Origin: Roseiarcus sp963794155
GTDB lineage: Bacteria > Pseudomonadota > Alphaproteobacteria > Rhizobiales > Beijerinckiaceae
DNA length: 64,000 nt
NCBI GenBank assembly: GCA_963794155.1
Contig: CAWCCX010000015.1
Span: forward strand, 56,327 to 120,326
Direction of reading: 5' to 3'
The notes under the pieces: model-generated
Database searches by the model: none
Told to the model about the DNA's origin: nothing
What the model saw: only the letters and a program-made list of their open reading frames with translations
Position numbers and translations under genes: made by a program
Shown: piece by piece, positions 28,595 through 37,151 of the stretch
Position numbering within the stretch: the first letter of the stretch is position 1
How the letters are laid out: every line of letters starts with the position of its first letter

Positions 28595-29716
28595 TTGGGC
28601 ATGCAGTGGTTGGAACAGCTTCCGTTCGCCGATAATCGGGTCATTCAGTTAGGATTCCTGGCGGCCTGCGGCATTGCCGCTCTCGTCGTGCTGGCGCTCG
28701 TTTACCGATTGGCGTTCGCCCATCGGCTGCGCGTTCCGGGCGGACGGACCCGCCAGCCGAGGCTTGGCCTCGTGGACGCGTTCAGTCTCGACGGCCAGCG
28801 ACAGCTGGTGCTCGTGCGGCGCGACAATGTCGAGCATCTGGTCATGATCGGCGGGCCCAACGATGTGCTGGTCGAATTGCAGATCAACCGGGCGATGGCG
28901 CCGGCGCGGGAGAATGCCCAGGCTTCGCCTCTGCTCGCGCCAGCCCCTCCGGCGCGCCGGAGCGAAACGGCGGTGGCCGCCGCGCCGGTCGTCGCCGAGG
29001 CGCCCCCGGCGAAGGTCGCTGCCCCGGCGCCCGCCCCCGTTACGGCGCCTAAGGCGCCAGTCCCGAGCCCGCCGCTGCCTGCGGCCCCCAAGGCGGCGGC
29101 TGTAGCGCCCGCCGCCCCGCCGCCCGCGCTCAAGGCGCCAGTCCCGAGTCCGACGCCTGCGCCGCCGCCGGCCAAGCCGATCGAACCGCAGGCGCCGCCG
29201 CGCCCCCTCGCCGCCGACCCGCCGGCCGCGCAATCGGCGGAGCCGACCCGGCCAGCGCCGGCGAGTTCGCCTTCAGCGCCGCGTTCCGCCGCGCCACGTC
29301 CGGGGATGCCTCCGCCGATCGTCCCCGCGAGCGGTTCCGCCAACCCGGGGACCGTAACCCGTCTGACGGAAAAGGTTGCCCCGAGAGCTACGCCAATTCC
29401 GGGCAATCCGCCGACCCCATCGCAAGCCGCGCCTGCGCCGTCGCGTCCGGAGAAGGTCGAATCGGTCGCCCCGGCCCAGACCGTGGAGCCGCGCGCAACG
29501 CCAGCGGCGGCCGCCCCAGCGGACAGCGCAGCGTCCGCGCGGGCGCGCCCCGCGGCAAAGGCGCCGCTGCCGGCGTCCGATGGGAGGTTCGGCGAAGCCA
29601 AGGCGAACGCCGTCTCAAGCGTCAAACCGCCGGTGAAGGTCGATGATCCGTTCGCCGACCTCGATTCGCTCGAGGCGGAAATGTCGCGCCTTCTTGGTCG
29701 CGAAAAGCTGAACTGA
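28595..29716 (+). CDS. fliO: FliO-like flagellar biosynthesis membrane protein with long Pro/Ala-rich tail
   Basis: 373 residues. A single transmembrane helix (about 17-40) is followed by RLGLVDAFSLDGQRQLVLVRRDNVEHLVMIGGPNDVLVE, the FliO domain. The remaining ~260 residues are low-complexity Pro/Ala until a conserved-looking end, DPFADLDSLEAEMSRLLGR. The TTG at 28595 has GGGAG at 28583-28587 with 7-nt spacing; an ATG at 28601 is possible but spaced 13 nt. FliO assists FliP assembly in the flagellar export gate. No other flagellar gene is in the window; next to cckA this orphan placement is common in Rhizobiales (recollection). Confidence 0.7.
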   Translation: MGMQWLEQLPFADNRVIQLGFLAACGIAALVVLALVYRLAFAHRLRVPGGRTRQPRLGLVDAFSLDGQRQLVLVRRDNVEHLVMIGGPNDVLVELQINRAMAPARENAQASPLLAPAPPARRSETAVAAAPVVAEAPPAKVAAPAPAPVTAPKAPVPSPPLPAAPKAAAVAPAAPPPALKAPVPSPTPAPPPAKPIEPQAPPRPLAADPPAAQSAEPTRPAPASSPSAPRSAAPRPGMPPPIVPASGSANPGTVTRLTEKVAPRATPIPGNPPTPSQAAPAPSRPEKVESVAPAQTVEPRATPAAAAPADSAASARARPAAKAPLPASDGRFGEAKANAVSSVKPPVKVDDPFADLDSLEAEMSRLLGREKLN

Positions 29717-29882
29717 CGATCGGAGGGGTGGCGGCCCGACGTAGACGCGATCGCGGTTCACGTTCGCCGCTTGTCCGCAGGTCGTGAGGCTGCACGCCCG
29801 TCTTTCGACGGGGTTGGCGAGGCGCGCTAAGCGCGGCTGACGCGATCAGGGATGCATCCACGATCGGCGGCGGAGCGAATCG

Positions 29883-30299
29883 TCACTCGTCGCGATAAAT
29901 TCTTTCGCGCCGTTCGTGCCGCTCCTGCGCCTCGACCGACAGGGTCGCGATTGGCCGCGCGTCGAGGCGCCTGAGCGAGATCGGATCGCCGGTCTCGACA
30001 CAATAACCGTATGAGCCGTCGTCGATGCGCGCCAGCGCGGCCTCGATCTTGGCGATCAGCTTGCGCTGCCGGTCGCGCGCACGCAGCTCGATCGCCCGGT
30101 CGGTCTCCGACGACGCGCGGTCGGCGAAGTCGGGATGATTTTCGCTTTCCTGCTGCAGGGCGGCCAGGGTGTCGCGGCTTTCGGCGAGGATCGATTCGCG
30201 CCACGCGATCAGTTTGCGGCGGAAATATTCCCGCTGTCGCTCGCTCATGAACGGTTCGTCGTCCGACGGCTTATAGCTCTCAACGGCGACGTCATTCAT
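29883..30299 (-). CDS. dksA: DksA/TraR-family RNA polymerase-binding regulator, alphaproteobacterial type
   Basis: 138 residues from the ATG at 30299, which has AGGA 8 nt upstream; an ATG at 30320 would add seven residues. A coiled coil (about 25-95, with the DRASSETDRAIELRARDRQRKLI tip and arm) precedes a degenerate zinc finger, GYCVETGDPISLRRLDARPIATLSVEAQERHE. Only one of the four canonical cysteines remains, as is usual in alphaproteobacterial DksA. It modulates transcription initiation with ppGpp in the secondary channel of RNA polymerase. Confidence 0.88.
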   Translation of the reverse strand: MNDVAVESYKPSDDEPFMSERQREYFRRKLIAWRESILAESRDTLAALQQESENHPDFADRASSETDRAIELRARDRQRKLIAKIEAALARIDDGSYGYCVETGDPISLRRLDARPIATLSVEAQERHERRERIYRDE

Positions 30300-30529
30300 T
30301 GGCGAATCCTGTTTCCGCATGGAATTTCGCGGCCTTATAGCGATCCGTCGGCTAAGGAACAATGACTATCGTTGCGGATTTTCCTTGCCCCGGGCGGACG
30401 GGCCGATTCACCCCATGGCGAACCTGAGGCTTTTTGCCTCAGCCGCCTTGCCAGAGGGTAAAGAGCGCTTCACGTTCGAGCGCCGGGACGGGTTCGACCG
30501 GGGGCGTCAAGTCCCGAAGGAGGATTGTC

Positions 30530-30955
30530 ATGTACAAACGCATCGTTCTTGCGGTCGATCTCGCGGAGTCGGAATCGGCTCCCAAGGGACTTCCGCAGGC
30601 GCTCGAGCTTTCGAAGGCCGGCGGCGGCGAACTCAGGCTGGTCAATGTCCAGCCGGTCATTCCGGCCACGTTCATGGAATACGTGCCGGTGGACTTCGAT
30701 GAGGAGCAGGAGAAGCGGGCCAAGACCGAGCTCGACGCCATTCTCGCCGGCGTCGATCTGCCGGCGGAGCGGAAGAGCGCCGCGACCCGGGCGGGCGGGA
30801 TTTATCACGAGCTTTTGGAGGAGGCGTCCGAATGGCGCGCCGACCTCATCGTCGTCGGCTCGCATCGCCCCGTGATGTCGGACTATCTGCTCGGCTCGAA
30901 CGCCACCACCATCGTGCGCCACGCCCAATGTTCGGTGCTGGTGGTCAGGGAGTGA
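30530..30955 (+). CDS. Universal stress protein (UspA family)
   Basis: 141 residues from the ATG at 30530, preceded by a perfect AAGGAGG with 6-nt spacing that decides the start. The single Usp domain has MYKRIVLAVDLAES at the N-terminus and the nucleotide-binding signature ADLIVVGSHRP...LLGSNATTIVRHAQCSVLVVRE at the end (G-2x-G-9x-G(S/T)-like), suggesting an ATP-binding type. It is divergent from dksA. Role in stress survival is by family. Confidence 0.88.
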   Translation: MYKRIVLAVDLAESESAPKGLPQALELSKAGGGELRLVNVQPVIPATFMEYVPVDFDEEQEKRAKTELDAILAGVDLPAERKSAATRAGGIYHELLEEASEWRADLIVVGSHRPVMSDYLLGSNATTIVRHAQCSVLVVRE

Positions 30956-31005
30956 CCCAGGACATGGATCCCTAAGCCTCGAGGCAAGTTTGGGTCGCGC
31001 CGAAC

Positions 31006-31092
31006 GTCATTGCGAGGAGTGAAACGACGAAGCAATCCAGAGATCGCGGTGCGCCCTACGTTCCTGGATTGCTTCGCTTCGCTCGCGATGAC
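31006..31092. repeat. Palindromic intergenic repeat (REP-like, rhizobial RHxERSEAIQ type)
   Basis: GTCATTGCGAG...GAAGCAATCCAG on the left pairs with CTGGATTGCTTC...CTCGCGATGAC on the right, forming an 87-bp imperfect palindrome directly after the VWA gene stop. Translated on the minus strand it gives RHRERSEAIQ and DLWIASSFHSS, strings that recur in mis-called ORFs of Rhizobiales and mark this repeat family. It may act as a transcript-end structure. Confidence 0.75.
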
Positions 31093-31095
31093 GTA

Positions 31096-32271
31096 TCAGG
31101 CGGCAAGCGCCCGCATCGCCGCCTCGACGCCGGCGGGCGTCAGCGGGAACATACGATGCTGGAAGATTTCGGCGATGATCGCCGTCGATTGCGAGTGATT
31201 CCACTGACCGGGCGGGGTCGGATTGATCCAGACCGTGCGCGGCCAGGCGAGAATCGCCCGCTCGAGCCACACCCCTCCCGGCTCCGGATTGAGATGCTCG
31301 ACCGAGCCGCCGGGGGCCATGATTTCGTGCGGGCTCATCGAGGCATCGCCGACGAAGACGACGCGATAGTCGCGGCGGTAGGAATTGATGAGATCGCGGG
31401 TCGGCACGCGCTCGTCGTGGCGGCGGCGGTTGTTCCTCCACACGCTCTCGTAGAGGCAATTGTGGAAGTAGAAATGGTCGAGCCGCTTGAACTGGCTCCT
31501 GGCGGCGGAGAAAAGTTGCTCGGCCGCCTCCACGTGCCAGTCCATCGAGCCGCCGACGTCGAGAAACAGGAGCACCTTGACGGCGTTGCGCCGCTCGGGC
31601 CTCAAGAGAACGTCGATATAGCCCTTGTCGGCGGTCGAGCGGATCGTGCCGTCGAGATCGAGCTCCTCGGCCGCGCCCTCGCGGGCGAATCGCCTGAGGC
31701 GGCGCAGCGCGAGCTTGATGTTGCGAGGCCCGAGTTCGGCGTCGCCGTCGAAATCCTTGAACTCCCGCCGGTCCCAGACCTTGACCGCGCTGCCTCGGCG
31801 GCCCTGGTCCTGGCCGATGCGCACGCCCTCCGGATGGTCGCCATAGGCGCCGAACGGCGAGGTCCCGCCTGTGCCGATCCATTTCGAGCCGCCCTGGTGG
31901 CGTCCTTTCTGCTCGGCGAGGCGCTCGCGCAGCGTCTCCATCAGCTTGTCGAAGCCGAGTTTCTCGAACTCGGCCCGCTCGTCGGGGCTCAGATATTTCT
32001 CGGCCATGCGTCGCAGCCATTCCTCCGGCAGCTCCTTCGCCTCGACCGCGGCGGCGAGCGTGAGCACGCCTTTGAAGGTCGCCGCGAACACGACGTCGAA
32101 CCGATCGAGATTGCGCTCATCCTTGACCAGGAGCGCGCGCGCCAGCCGATAGAATTCGTCGACCGACATCTCAGCCAGATCGCCTTCCAGCGCCCGCATC
32201 AGGTCGAGATATTCGCGCGGCGTCGCCGGAACATGCGCCTGACGAAGATTGGCGAAAAAGGTAAGAAACAT
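31096..32271 (-). CDS. VWA-domain protein (CoxE-like), probable MoxR partner
   Basis: 391 residues. The N-terminal half is helical (FLTFFANLRQAHVPATPREYLDLM, typical of this family). The VWA domain begins near KVLLFLDVGGSMDWHV, a MIDAS-like DxGGS variant of DxSxS, and continues through RVVFVGDASMSPHEI. An internal GTSPFGAYGDHPEGVRIG segment is characteristic of the group usually encoded beside a MoxR ATPase. Here the ATPase lies 5.4 kb away on the same strand with cckA and dksA between them. Function is presumed to be metal-cofactor or complex maturation. Confidence 0.8.
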   Translation of the reverse strand: MFLTFFANLRQAHVPATPREYLDLMRALEGDLAEMSVDEFYRLARALLVKDERNLDRFDVVFAATFKGVLTLAAAVEAKELPEEWLRRMAEKYLSPDERAEFEKLGFDKLMETLRERLAEQKGRHQGGSKWIGTGGTSPFGAYGDHPEGVRIGQDQGRRGSAVKVWDRREFKDFDGDAELGPRNIKLALRRLRRFAREGAAEELDLDGTIRSTADKGYIDVLLRPERRNAVKVLLFLDVGGSMDWHVEAAEQLFSAARSQFKRLDHFYFHNCLYESVWRNNRRRHDERVPTRDLINSYRRDYRVVFVGDASMSPHEIMAPGGSVEHLNPEPGGVWLERAILAWPRTVWINPTPPGQWNHSQSTAIIAEIFQHRMFPLTPAGVEAAMRALAA

Positions 32272-32347
32272 GAGGCGATCCTAGCGTGTGCTGGCGGCGG
32301 CGTGCAATGCTCGCGAGCTCGTCCCTTGTCGTCGAAGGTCCTGTTCC

Positions 32348-33214
32348 ATGGCCGCTCCCGTCGAGCGTCGAGAATTTGCGCTGCCCTTCGGCGTTAGCCC
32401 GGAGATGGAGATTTTCGCCGTCGGTGACATTCACGGGCGCGCCGACCTCCTCGCCGCCCTCATCGATGAGGCCGAGCGCGAGCCGAGGCGGCGCGAGAAG
32501 CGGGCGATCGTCTTCCTCGGCGACCTCGTCGATCGCGGGCCCGACAGTCTGGGCGCGATTGACCTGGCGGTCGGCGCCCCGGCGCGCATCGGCGCCGACG
32601 AGGGGATCACGCTCATGGGCAACCACGAGGCGATGATGCGGCTCGCGCTCGATCCGGCGACGCCTTGGGATGTCGCGATCGAGTCCCTCGAAGCCTGGAT
32701 CGCCAACGGCGGCGATCGGACGCTGGCCGAATTCGTCCAGGCCGACGAGGCGCCCGAGGATCTCGACGAACTTCTTGCGGCTGCGCGCGCGTCGCTGCCG
32801 GAGCGCGCGCGCGCCTGGCTCAATTCGCTACGCGCGAGCTGGCGCTCGGGCGATCTCCTGTTCGTCCACGCCGGCGTCAACCCGCGCATCGACCTCGAAG
32901 CGTTTCTCGCTGCGCCCTGGAACACGCCGCTTGCGAGCCTCGACGAAGAGCGCCACTGGGCCTGGGTGCGCCGGCCGTTCCTCAACCACCGGCCGGGGCC
33001 GGAGGGCTTCAGCGGCTTTCTTGTCGTCCACGGCCATACCCCGAACGACGGCCGGCGCGACGCCTCGCACCCCGATCAGATCGCCGGGTTCCGCCTCAAT
33101 CTCGACGGTGGCTCAGGGCTGACGGGGATGGCGAAAATGGCGATCATCCGCGGCCGCCAGGCGGAGGTGGTCACGGCGCGCGGCCCGACCAACCGGGAAC
33201 TCATGCGGGAGTGA
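32348..33214 (+). CDS. Serine/threonine protein phosphatase-like metallophosphoesterase
   Basis: 288 residues from the ATG at 32348. The PPP-family metal motifs appear in order: GDIHGR, GDLVDRGPDS and MGNHE, then FVHAGVNP and VVHGHTPND. The overall form matches bacterial PrpA/PrpB or ApaH-like phosphatases. It would hydrolyse phosphoserine/threonine or diadenosine polyphosphates; the sequence does not separate these. It is divergent from the VWA gene. Confidence 0.85.
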   Translation: MAAPVERREFALPFGVSPEMEIFAVGDIHGRADLLAALIDEAEREPRRREKRAIVFLGDLVDRGPDSLGAIDLAVGAPARIGADEGITLMGNHEAMMRLALDPATPWDVAIESLEAWIANGGDRTLAEFVQADEAPEDLDELLAAARASLPERARAWLNSLRASWRSGDLLFVHAGVNPRIDLEAFLAAPWNTPLASLDEERHWAWVRRPFLNHRPGPEGFSGFLVVHGHTPNDGRRDASHPDQIAGFRLNLDGGSGLTGMAKMAIIRGRQAEVVTARGPTNRELMRE

Positions 33215-33264
33215 CGAGAGGGAGCGAGCCGCCTTGAGCGGGGAGACGCCAACTGGCTGTGCGC

Positions 33265-33359
33265 TGAGAGCGGACCGATTGATCGCTCGCGTAGCGCGCC
33301 TCGACCACCTTAAATGTGAACGCGGTGTTGCGCCCGATCACGAAAGCGCGAGAATCACC
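33265..33359 (-). pseudogene. Fragment of a TolB-like domain from a nucleotide-cyclase-type protein
   Basis: On the minus strand this reads GDSRAFVIGRNTAFTFKVVE followed by ARYASDQSVRSQ. The first part closely matches SDSFVIARNTAFTYKGKAID inside the cyclase at 35254-37026. Nothing of the rest of such a gene is present, so it is a short degenerate remnant, probably of a lost paralogue. Confidence 0.55.
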
Positions 33360-33462
33360 GGAAACCGCCGAATAAAGGAGCGGCGCCGAGCGTTGGACAT
33401 CGTTGCCTGATCTCGGGGAGAGCGGCGGGCGTTTTCACCAACCCTTTGGGAGCATTGAAGCC

Positions 33463-34074
33463 ATGAACCTCAAATTGGCCTCTGGCGCTATCTTAGCGTT
33501 GTTCGGGATTGTAACCATCCCGTCCGCGCAAGCCGCGGAAAATGTGCGGGTGCGAGGCACGATTGTCAGCCTCGACGGATCGACGCTCACGGTGAAGACC
33601 CGCGAAGGCCCCGACGCCGCGCTGGCGCTCAAGCCAGAATGGAAGGTTACCGGCGTCGCCAAGGCGTCGGTCGAAGACATCAAGCCGGGAGATTTTGTGG
33701 GCATCGCTTCTTTGCCGGCAGCGGCGGGAGGCGACGCGGCGCTCGAAGTGCTGGTTTTTCCGCCCGCGATGAAGGGGACTGGCGAAGGCAGTTATCCGTG
33801 GGACCTGAAGCCCAAAAGCTCGATGACCAATGCGACCGTCACCAATGCGGTCAAGGACGTCGACGGACGGACTCTCACCCTCTCCTATAGCGGCGACAAG
33901 GAGAAGAAAATCTCGATCCCCGACGGCATCCCGATCGTCACCTTCGCCCCAGCGACGGAAGCCGACCTCAAGCCCGGCGCGACCGTGTTCGTTCCCGCCC
34001 AACGCAGCGACGATGGAAGCCTCTCCACGGGCCACATTGTCGTCAGCATAAACGGCGTCGTCCCCCCGATGTAG
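33463..34074 (+). CDS. Periplasmic protein of unknown function with OB-like repeats
   Basis: 203 residues from the ATG at 33463. A signal peptide (LASGAILALFGIVTIPSAQAA) precedes VRVRGTIVSLDGSTLTVKTREG and, later, a second similar unit VTNAVKDVDGRTLTLSYSGDKEKKISI, each followed by a KPGD/KPGA turn. This resembles DUF5666-like secreted beta-barrel repeats. No catalytic motif is visible. It stands alone between two short spacers. Confidence 0.65.
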   Translation: MNLKLASGAILALFGIVTIPSAQAAENVRVRGTIVSLDGSTLTVKTREGPDAALALKPEWKVTGVAKASVEDIKPGDFVGIASLPAAAGGDAALEVLVFPPAMKGTGEGSYPWDLKPKSSMTNATVTNAVKDVDGRTLTLSYSGDKEKKISIPDGIPIVTFAPATEADLKPGATVFVPAQRSDDGSLSTGHIVVSINGVVPPM

Positions 34075-34147
34075 GCCGTCCTCGGTACCGACCGGCGCGG
34101 CAGTGAGGAGGAGGGCGCGCGCGCCAATCCCGCCGGCTCCCGAGGCG

Positions 34148-34627
34148 TCAGCCGGCCCCACAGCCCCGCTCGCCGAAGCGGCGCAGCGTCGCCATGAAAT
34201 CGCGGAACCGCTCCGGGCCGATCTCGGCGGCCCATTCCGCCTGAATCTGAAGCAAAGATGCATGGATTACCTTCACCACCTCCCAGGTCCGCTTGGTGAA
34301 ATAGATGCGGCGGCGCCCGCCTTCCTGGCTGGCCTGGCGTTCCAGATATCCCCGCGCCTCCAACTGGCTGATGATGTGATTCGTGGCCTGGCGCGACATA
34401 CGAATCCGCCGCGCGAGGTCTGACGGCCGCATGCCCTCAGGCGGAGGAAAGGTGAACACCGCGAGATGCGCAGGCTGGAGGTCGGTGAACCCCGCCGCCC
34501 GGATGTCCGCCTCCATGCGGGCGCGCACATGCTCCAGGCATTGACGCAGCAGCGCGCCGACATAGGGCGGTCCGTCGTCGTCGCCGGCGCCGCGTGAGGA
34601 TAATCCATTGCTGGGAGGTATTGACAT
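34148..34627 (-). CDS. MarR-family transcriptional regulator
   Basis: 159 residues. The winged helix-turn-helix is PSDLARRIRMSRQATNHIISQLEARGYLERQASQEGGRRRIYFT, with the basic wing visible. It is divergent from the cupin gene, and the 58-bp gap between them holds two palindromes, so it probably represses both itself and the cupin. The ligand is unknown. Confidence 0.88.
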   Translation of the reverse strand: MSIPPSNGLSSRGAGDDDGPPYVGALLRQCLEHVRARMEADIRAAGFTDLQPAHLAVFTFPPPEGMRPSDLARRIRMSRQATNHIISQLEARGYLERQASQEGGRRRIYFTKRTWEVVKVIHASLLQIQAEWAAEIGPERFRDFMATLRRFGERGCGAG

Positions 34628-34629
34628 TT

Positions 34630-34648
34630 TTGTAAAGGCATTTTACAA
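34630..34648. promoter_or_regulatory. Putative MarR operator 1
   Basis: The dyad TTGTAAAggcatTTTACAA has 7-bp perfect arms and lies 3 bp from the MarR start codon, in the AT-rich gap between the divergent MarR and cupin genes. Confidence 0.65.
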
Positions 34649-34655
34649 ACGAAGC

Positions 34656-34670
34656 GTAAAATCATTTTAC
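34656..34670. promoter_or_regulatory. Putative MarR operator 2
   Basis: GTAAAATCATTTTAC is a perfect dyad about one central base, sharing the TTTTAC half-site with operator 1, 16 bp before the cupin ATG. Confidence 0.65.
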
Positions 34671-34685
34671 AATGGCAAGGCTCAC

Positions 34686-35117
34686 ATGGAAAGCGGGACG
34701 ACCGACACAGTACGCATCGGCGGCATGGAGCTGCGGTTTCTGGTGGACGAGACGCAGGGGTCGGGCGATCTCGTGATGTTCGAGATGGTCGTGCATCCGA
34801 ACGCGCGCGTGCCCGTTCCGCATTACCATCGGGAGGTCGATGAGATCGTTTACGGCCTGTCAGGCGTGTTGACGACCACGGTCGATGGCGACAAGCGCGA
34901 GGTTCGGGCCGGCAAATCGCTCCTCATTCCCCGCGGCGTCGTCCATCACCACGAGAATTTCAGCGGGGAGACGTCGCGCACGCTCTTCGTGCTCAATCCC
35001 GGAAGCATCGGCCGCGCCTATTTCGAGGAGATCGCCAAGGCTGTGAGCGGTCCCGGCAAGCCTGATCCGACGCGGCTCACAGAGATCATGCTGCGCCACG
35101 GCCTGATTCCCGCCTGA
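34686..35117 (+). CDS. Cupin-domain protein
   Basis: 143 residues from the ATG at 34686. The single cupin barrel shows motif 1 as PHYHREVDEIVYGLSG and motif 2 as LIPRGVVHHHENF, with a full set of metal-binding His/Glu. Small cupins of this form include quercetinase-like dioxygenases and sugar/thiol-sensing proteins. Divergent pairing with a MarR regulator suggests induction by a small aromatic or oxidising compound, which is inference. Confidence 0.82.
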   Translation: MESGTTDTVRIGGMELRFLVDETQGSGDLVMFEMVVHPNARVPVPHYHREVDEIVYGLSGVLTTTVDGDKREVRAGKSLLIPRGVVHHHENFSGETSRTLFVLNPGSIGRAYFEEIAKAVSGPGKPDPTRLTEIMLRHGLIPA

Positions 35118-35253
35118 GACGACCAGCCGCCGAACTGCGCCGCGTTCGAGCTCGCAATCACTTTGCTTTCGGGAAGCCTTGCTTGAATTCAATCCGAGCG
35201 GCTTGGAACGGCCTCGTCGGCGGCGAGGATCGCGGCGAGCTTGCGGGCAGCGG

Positions 35254-37026
35254 TCATCCTTCGGGAACCCCAGCCTTGCGCATGGGATCGATGAGACGTT
35301 CGCGCTGCTTGAGGAAAACCGGATTGTCGCTTTGCGCGGCGACGCGGATGCGGCGAATGCTGAATTTGGGATCGAGGGCAAGGCCGGCTTGCACTTCGGC
35401 CCGCGCTTCATCGTGGCGGCCGAGCGATTCCAGGGTGGCGCCGAGCCAGAGACGGGAGTTCGGATAATTTCTGTTGATTTCGATCGAACGGCGATACCAC
35501 GCGACGGCGTCCTCGTCGGCGCCAAGAAGCATCTTGGCGAGGGCGACAAATTCGAGCCAGACAAAAGCGACTGGATCGCGAGGACTGAGGCGCAGCGCTT
35601 CAAGGACGTGGCTCTCGGTTTCCTCAGCGCGACCGTCAAGTAACTTGGCGAGGCCGATCACAGCGCGAGCGCCTGCGCTATTCGAGTTGAGCGCTATCGC
35701 TCGGTCGTATTCGGCGATGCCCTGGGCCCTCCGATTGGAGTAGACATGGACTGCGCCCATCCAGACGTGCGCATCAGGGTCGTTCGGAGCCAACGAAAGC
35801 GCCTTGGTCGCCGCCGCTTCGGCTGCCGCGAGGCGCTCGGCTGGCTCGTCGGATGTATAGAGGGCGCCGACCAATGCGTCCACGGACGCTATTCCAATCA
35901 AAGCCCGCACGTTGTCAGGGTCGAGCGCGAGGGCCCGTTCGAAGAACCCGTGCGCGTGTTCCAAGTTCGTGGGGTTGAATCCCCTGTTGCGCCAGACCAT
36001 CCCCTGAAAATAGAGGTCCATCGAATCGGGATTTGGCGCCCGTTCCGCCCGCCGGGCTTCGTCGGCAATCAGCTGCGCTCCCAATTGATTGGCGAGGCTG
36101 GCGACAATTTCGTCCTGCATGTCGAAGAGATCGGCGAGTGGTTTGTCAAAACGTTCAGCCCACAGGTGACCGCCGCTCTCCGCGTCGATGAGCTGGACAT
36201 TGATGCGCATGCGATTGCCGCGGCGCTGGACGCTTCCTTCAAGCACGTAGCGTACATTGAGGTCGCGACCGATCTGCTTCACGTCGATCGCCTTGCCCTT
36301 GTAGGTGAAGGCGGTGTTGCGGGCGATGACGAACGAGTCGGAGATGCGCGAAAGGTCCGTGGTGAGACTTTCCGTGACGCCGTCGACAAAATAGTCCTGC
36401 TCGGGATCGCCGCCGATGTTGGCGAAGGGCAGCACCACCATGGAAAGACGGGGCGGCCCAGGCGTCGGCGGTCCGGCGGCGGGGCTCGATATCACCCCGG
36501 CGGACGCGGCCTTGATCGCATAGGCCCGCACCGGGCGGGCGATGTTCTTGAGCGCCTGCTCGCCGCGATCGACGAAGGTCTCCTTGATTCGGTCGCGCAC
36601 CTGCCGGTATGCGTCCTCCGAGACGCAGATCCCGCCCGGGTCGGCGATGCTCTCGATCCGCGCGGCGATGTTGACCCCATCGCCCATCAGGTCGCCGTCG
36701 GCCTCCTCGACGACATCGCCGAGATGAACGCCGATGCGAAACTCGATCCGCCGGTCCGGCGCGGCGCCGGCGTTACGCTCGACCATCCCAGTCTGCATCT
36801 CGATTGCGCAACGCACCGCGTCGACCACGCTGCGGAACTCAATGATGAATCCGTCCCCGGTGCGCTTGACCACGCGACCGTGATGAATGGCGATGGTCGG
36901 GTCCACGAGATCGCTGCGGAGCGCCCGCAGCCGCGCAAGAATCCATTCCTCGTCGGCGCCCGCGAGCCGGCTGTAACCGACCACATCGGCGACCAGGATC
37001 GCAGCAATTTTCCGGGTCTCGTTCAT
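35254..37026 (-). CDS. Class III adenylate/guanylate cyclase with TolB-like and TPR domains
   Basis: 590 residues. The N-terminal cyclase homology domain (1-170) has the metal Asp in AAILVADVVGYSRL, TGDGFIIEF and GDLMGDGVNIAARIE. A linker leads to a TolB N-terminal-like domain (about 190-310; VVLPFANIGGDPEQDYFVDG). TPR-like helical repeats fill about 330-570 (EHAHGFFERALALDPDN and similar). This architecture is expanded in Rhizobiales. It probably makes cAMP; the TolB/TPR parts are presumed sensory or scaffolding. Confidence 0.88.
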   Translation of the reverse strand: MNETRKIAAILVADVVGYSRLAGADEEWILARLRALRSDLVDPTIAIHHGRVVKRTGDGFIIEFRSVVDAVRCAIEMQTGMVERNAGAAPDRRIEFRIGVHLGDVVEEADGDLMGDGVNIAARIESIADPGGICVSEDAYRQVRDRIKETFVDRGEQALKNIARPVRAYAIKAASAGVISSPAAGPPTPGPPRLSMVVLPFANIGGDPEQDYFVDGVTESLTTDLSRISDSFVIARNTAFTYKGKAIDVKQIGRDLNVRYVLEGSVQRRGNRMRINVQLIDAESGGHLWAERFDKPLADLFDMQDEIVASLANQLGAQLIADEARRAERAPNPDSMDLYFQGMVWRNRGFNPTNLEHAHGFFERALALDPDNVRALIGIASVDALVGALYTSDEPAERLAAAEAAATKALSLAPNDPDAHVWMGAVHVYSNRRAQGIAEYDRAIALNSNSAGARAVIGLAKLLDGRAEETESHVLEALRLSPRDPVAFVWLEFVALAKMLLGADEDAVAWYRRSIEINRNYPNSRLWLGATLESLGRHDEARAEVQAGLALDPKFSIRRIRVAAQSDNPVFLKQRERLIDPMRKAGVPEG

Positions 37027-37151
37027 GGCGCCTCTGGGCCGCCGGGGAGGCTAGCACAAAAGCCCGCCTCGAACCGCCGCCGCGCCCACGGTTGACACGG
37101 CCGCCGAGCGCTTCCCTATTGGGACCCGACAGCGAAGAGGGCGGGGTCGCG

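Noticed and set aside
31069..32397. Plus-strand open frame across the VWA gene
   Set aside because: Shadow of the minus-strand VWA protein; it also begins within the palindromic repeat.
33114..33262. Extension of the cyclase fragment to a longer pseudogene
   Set aside because: Beyond the FVIGRNTAFT segment no further similarity to the cyclase could be followed.
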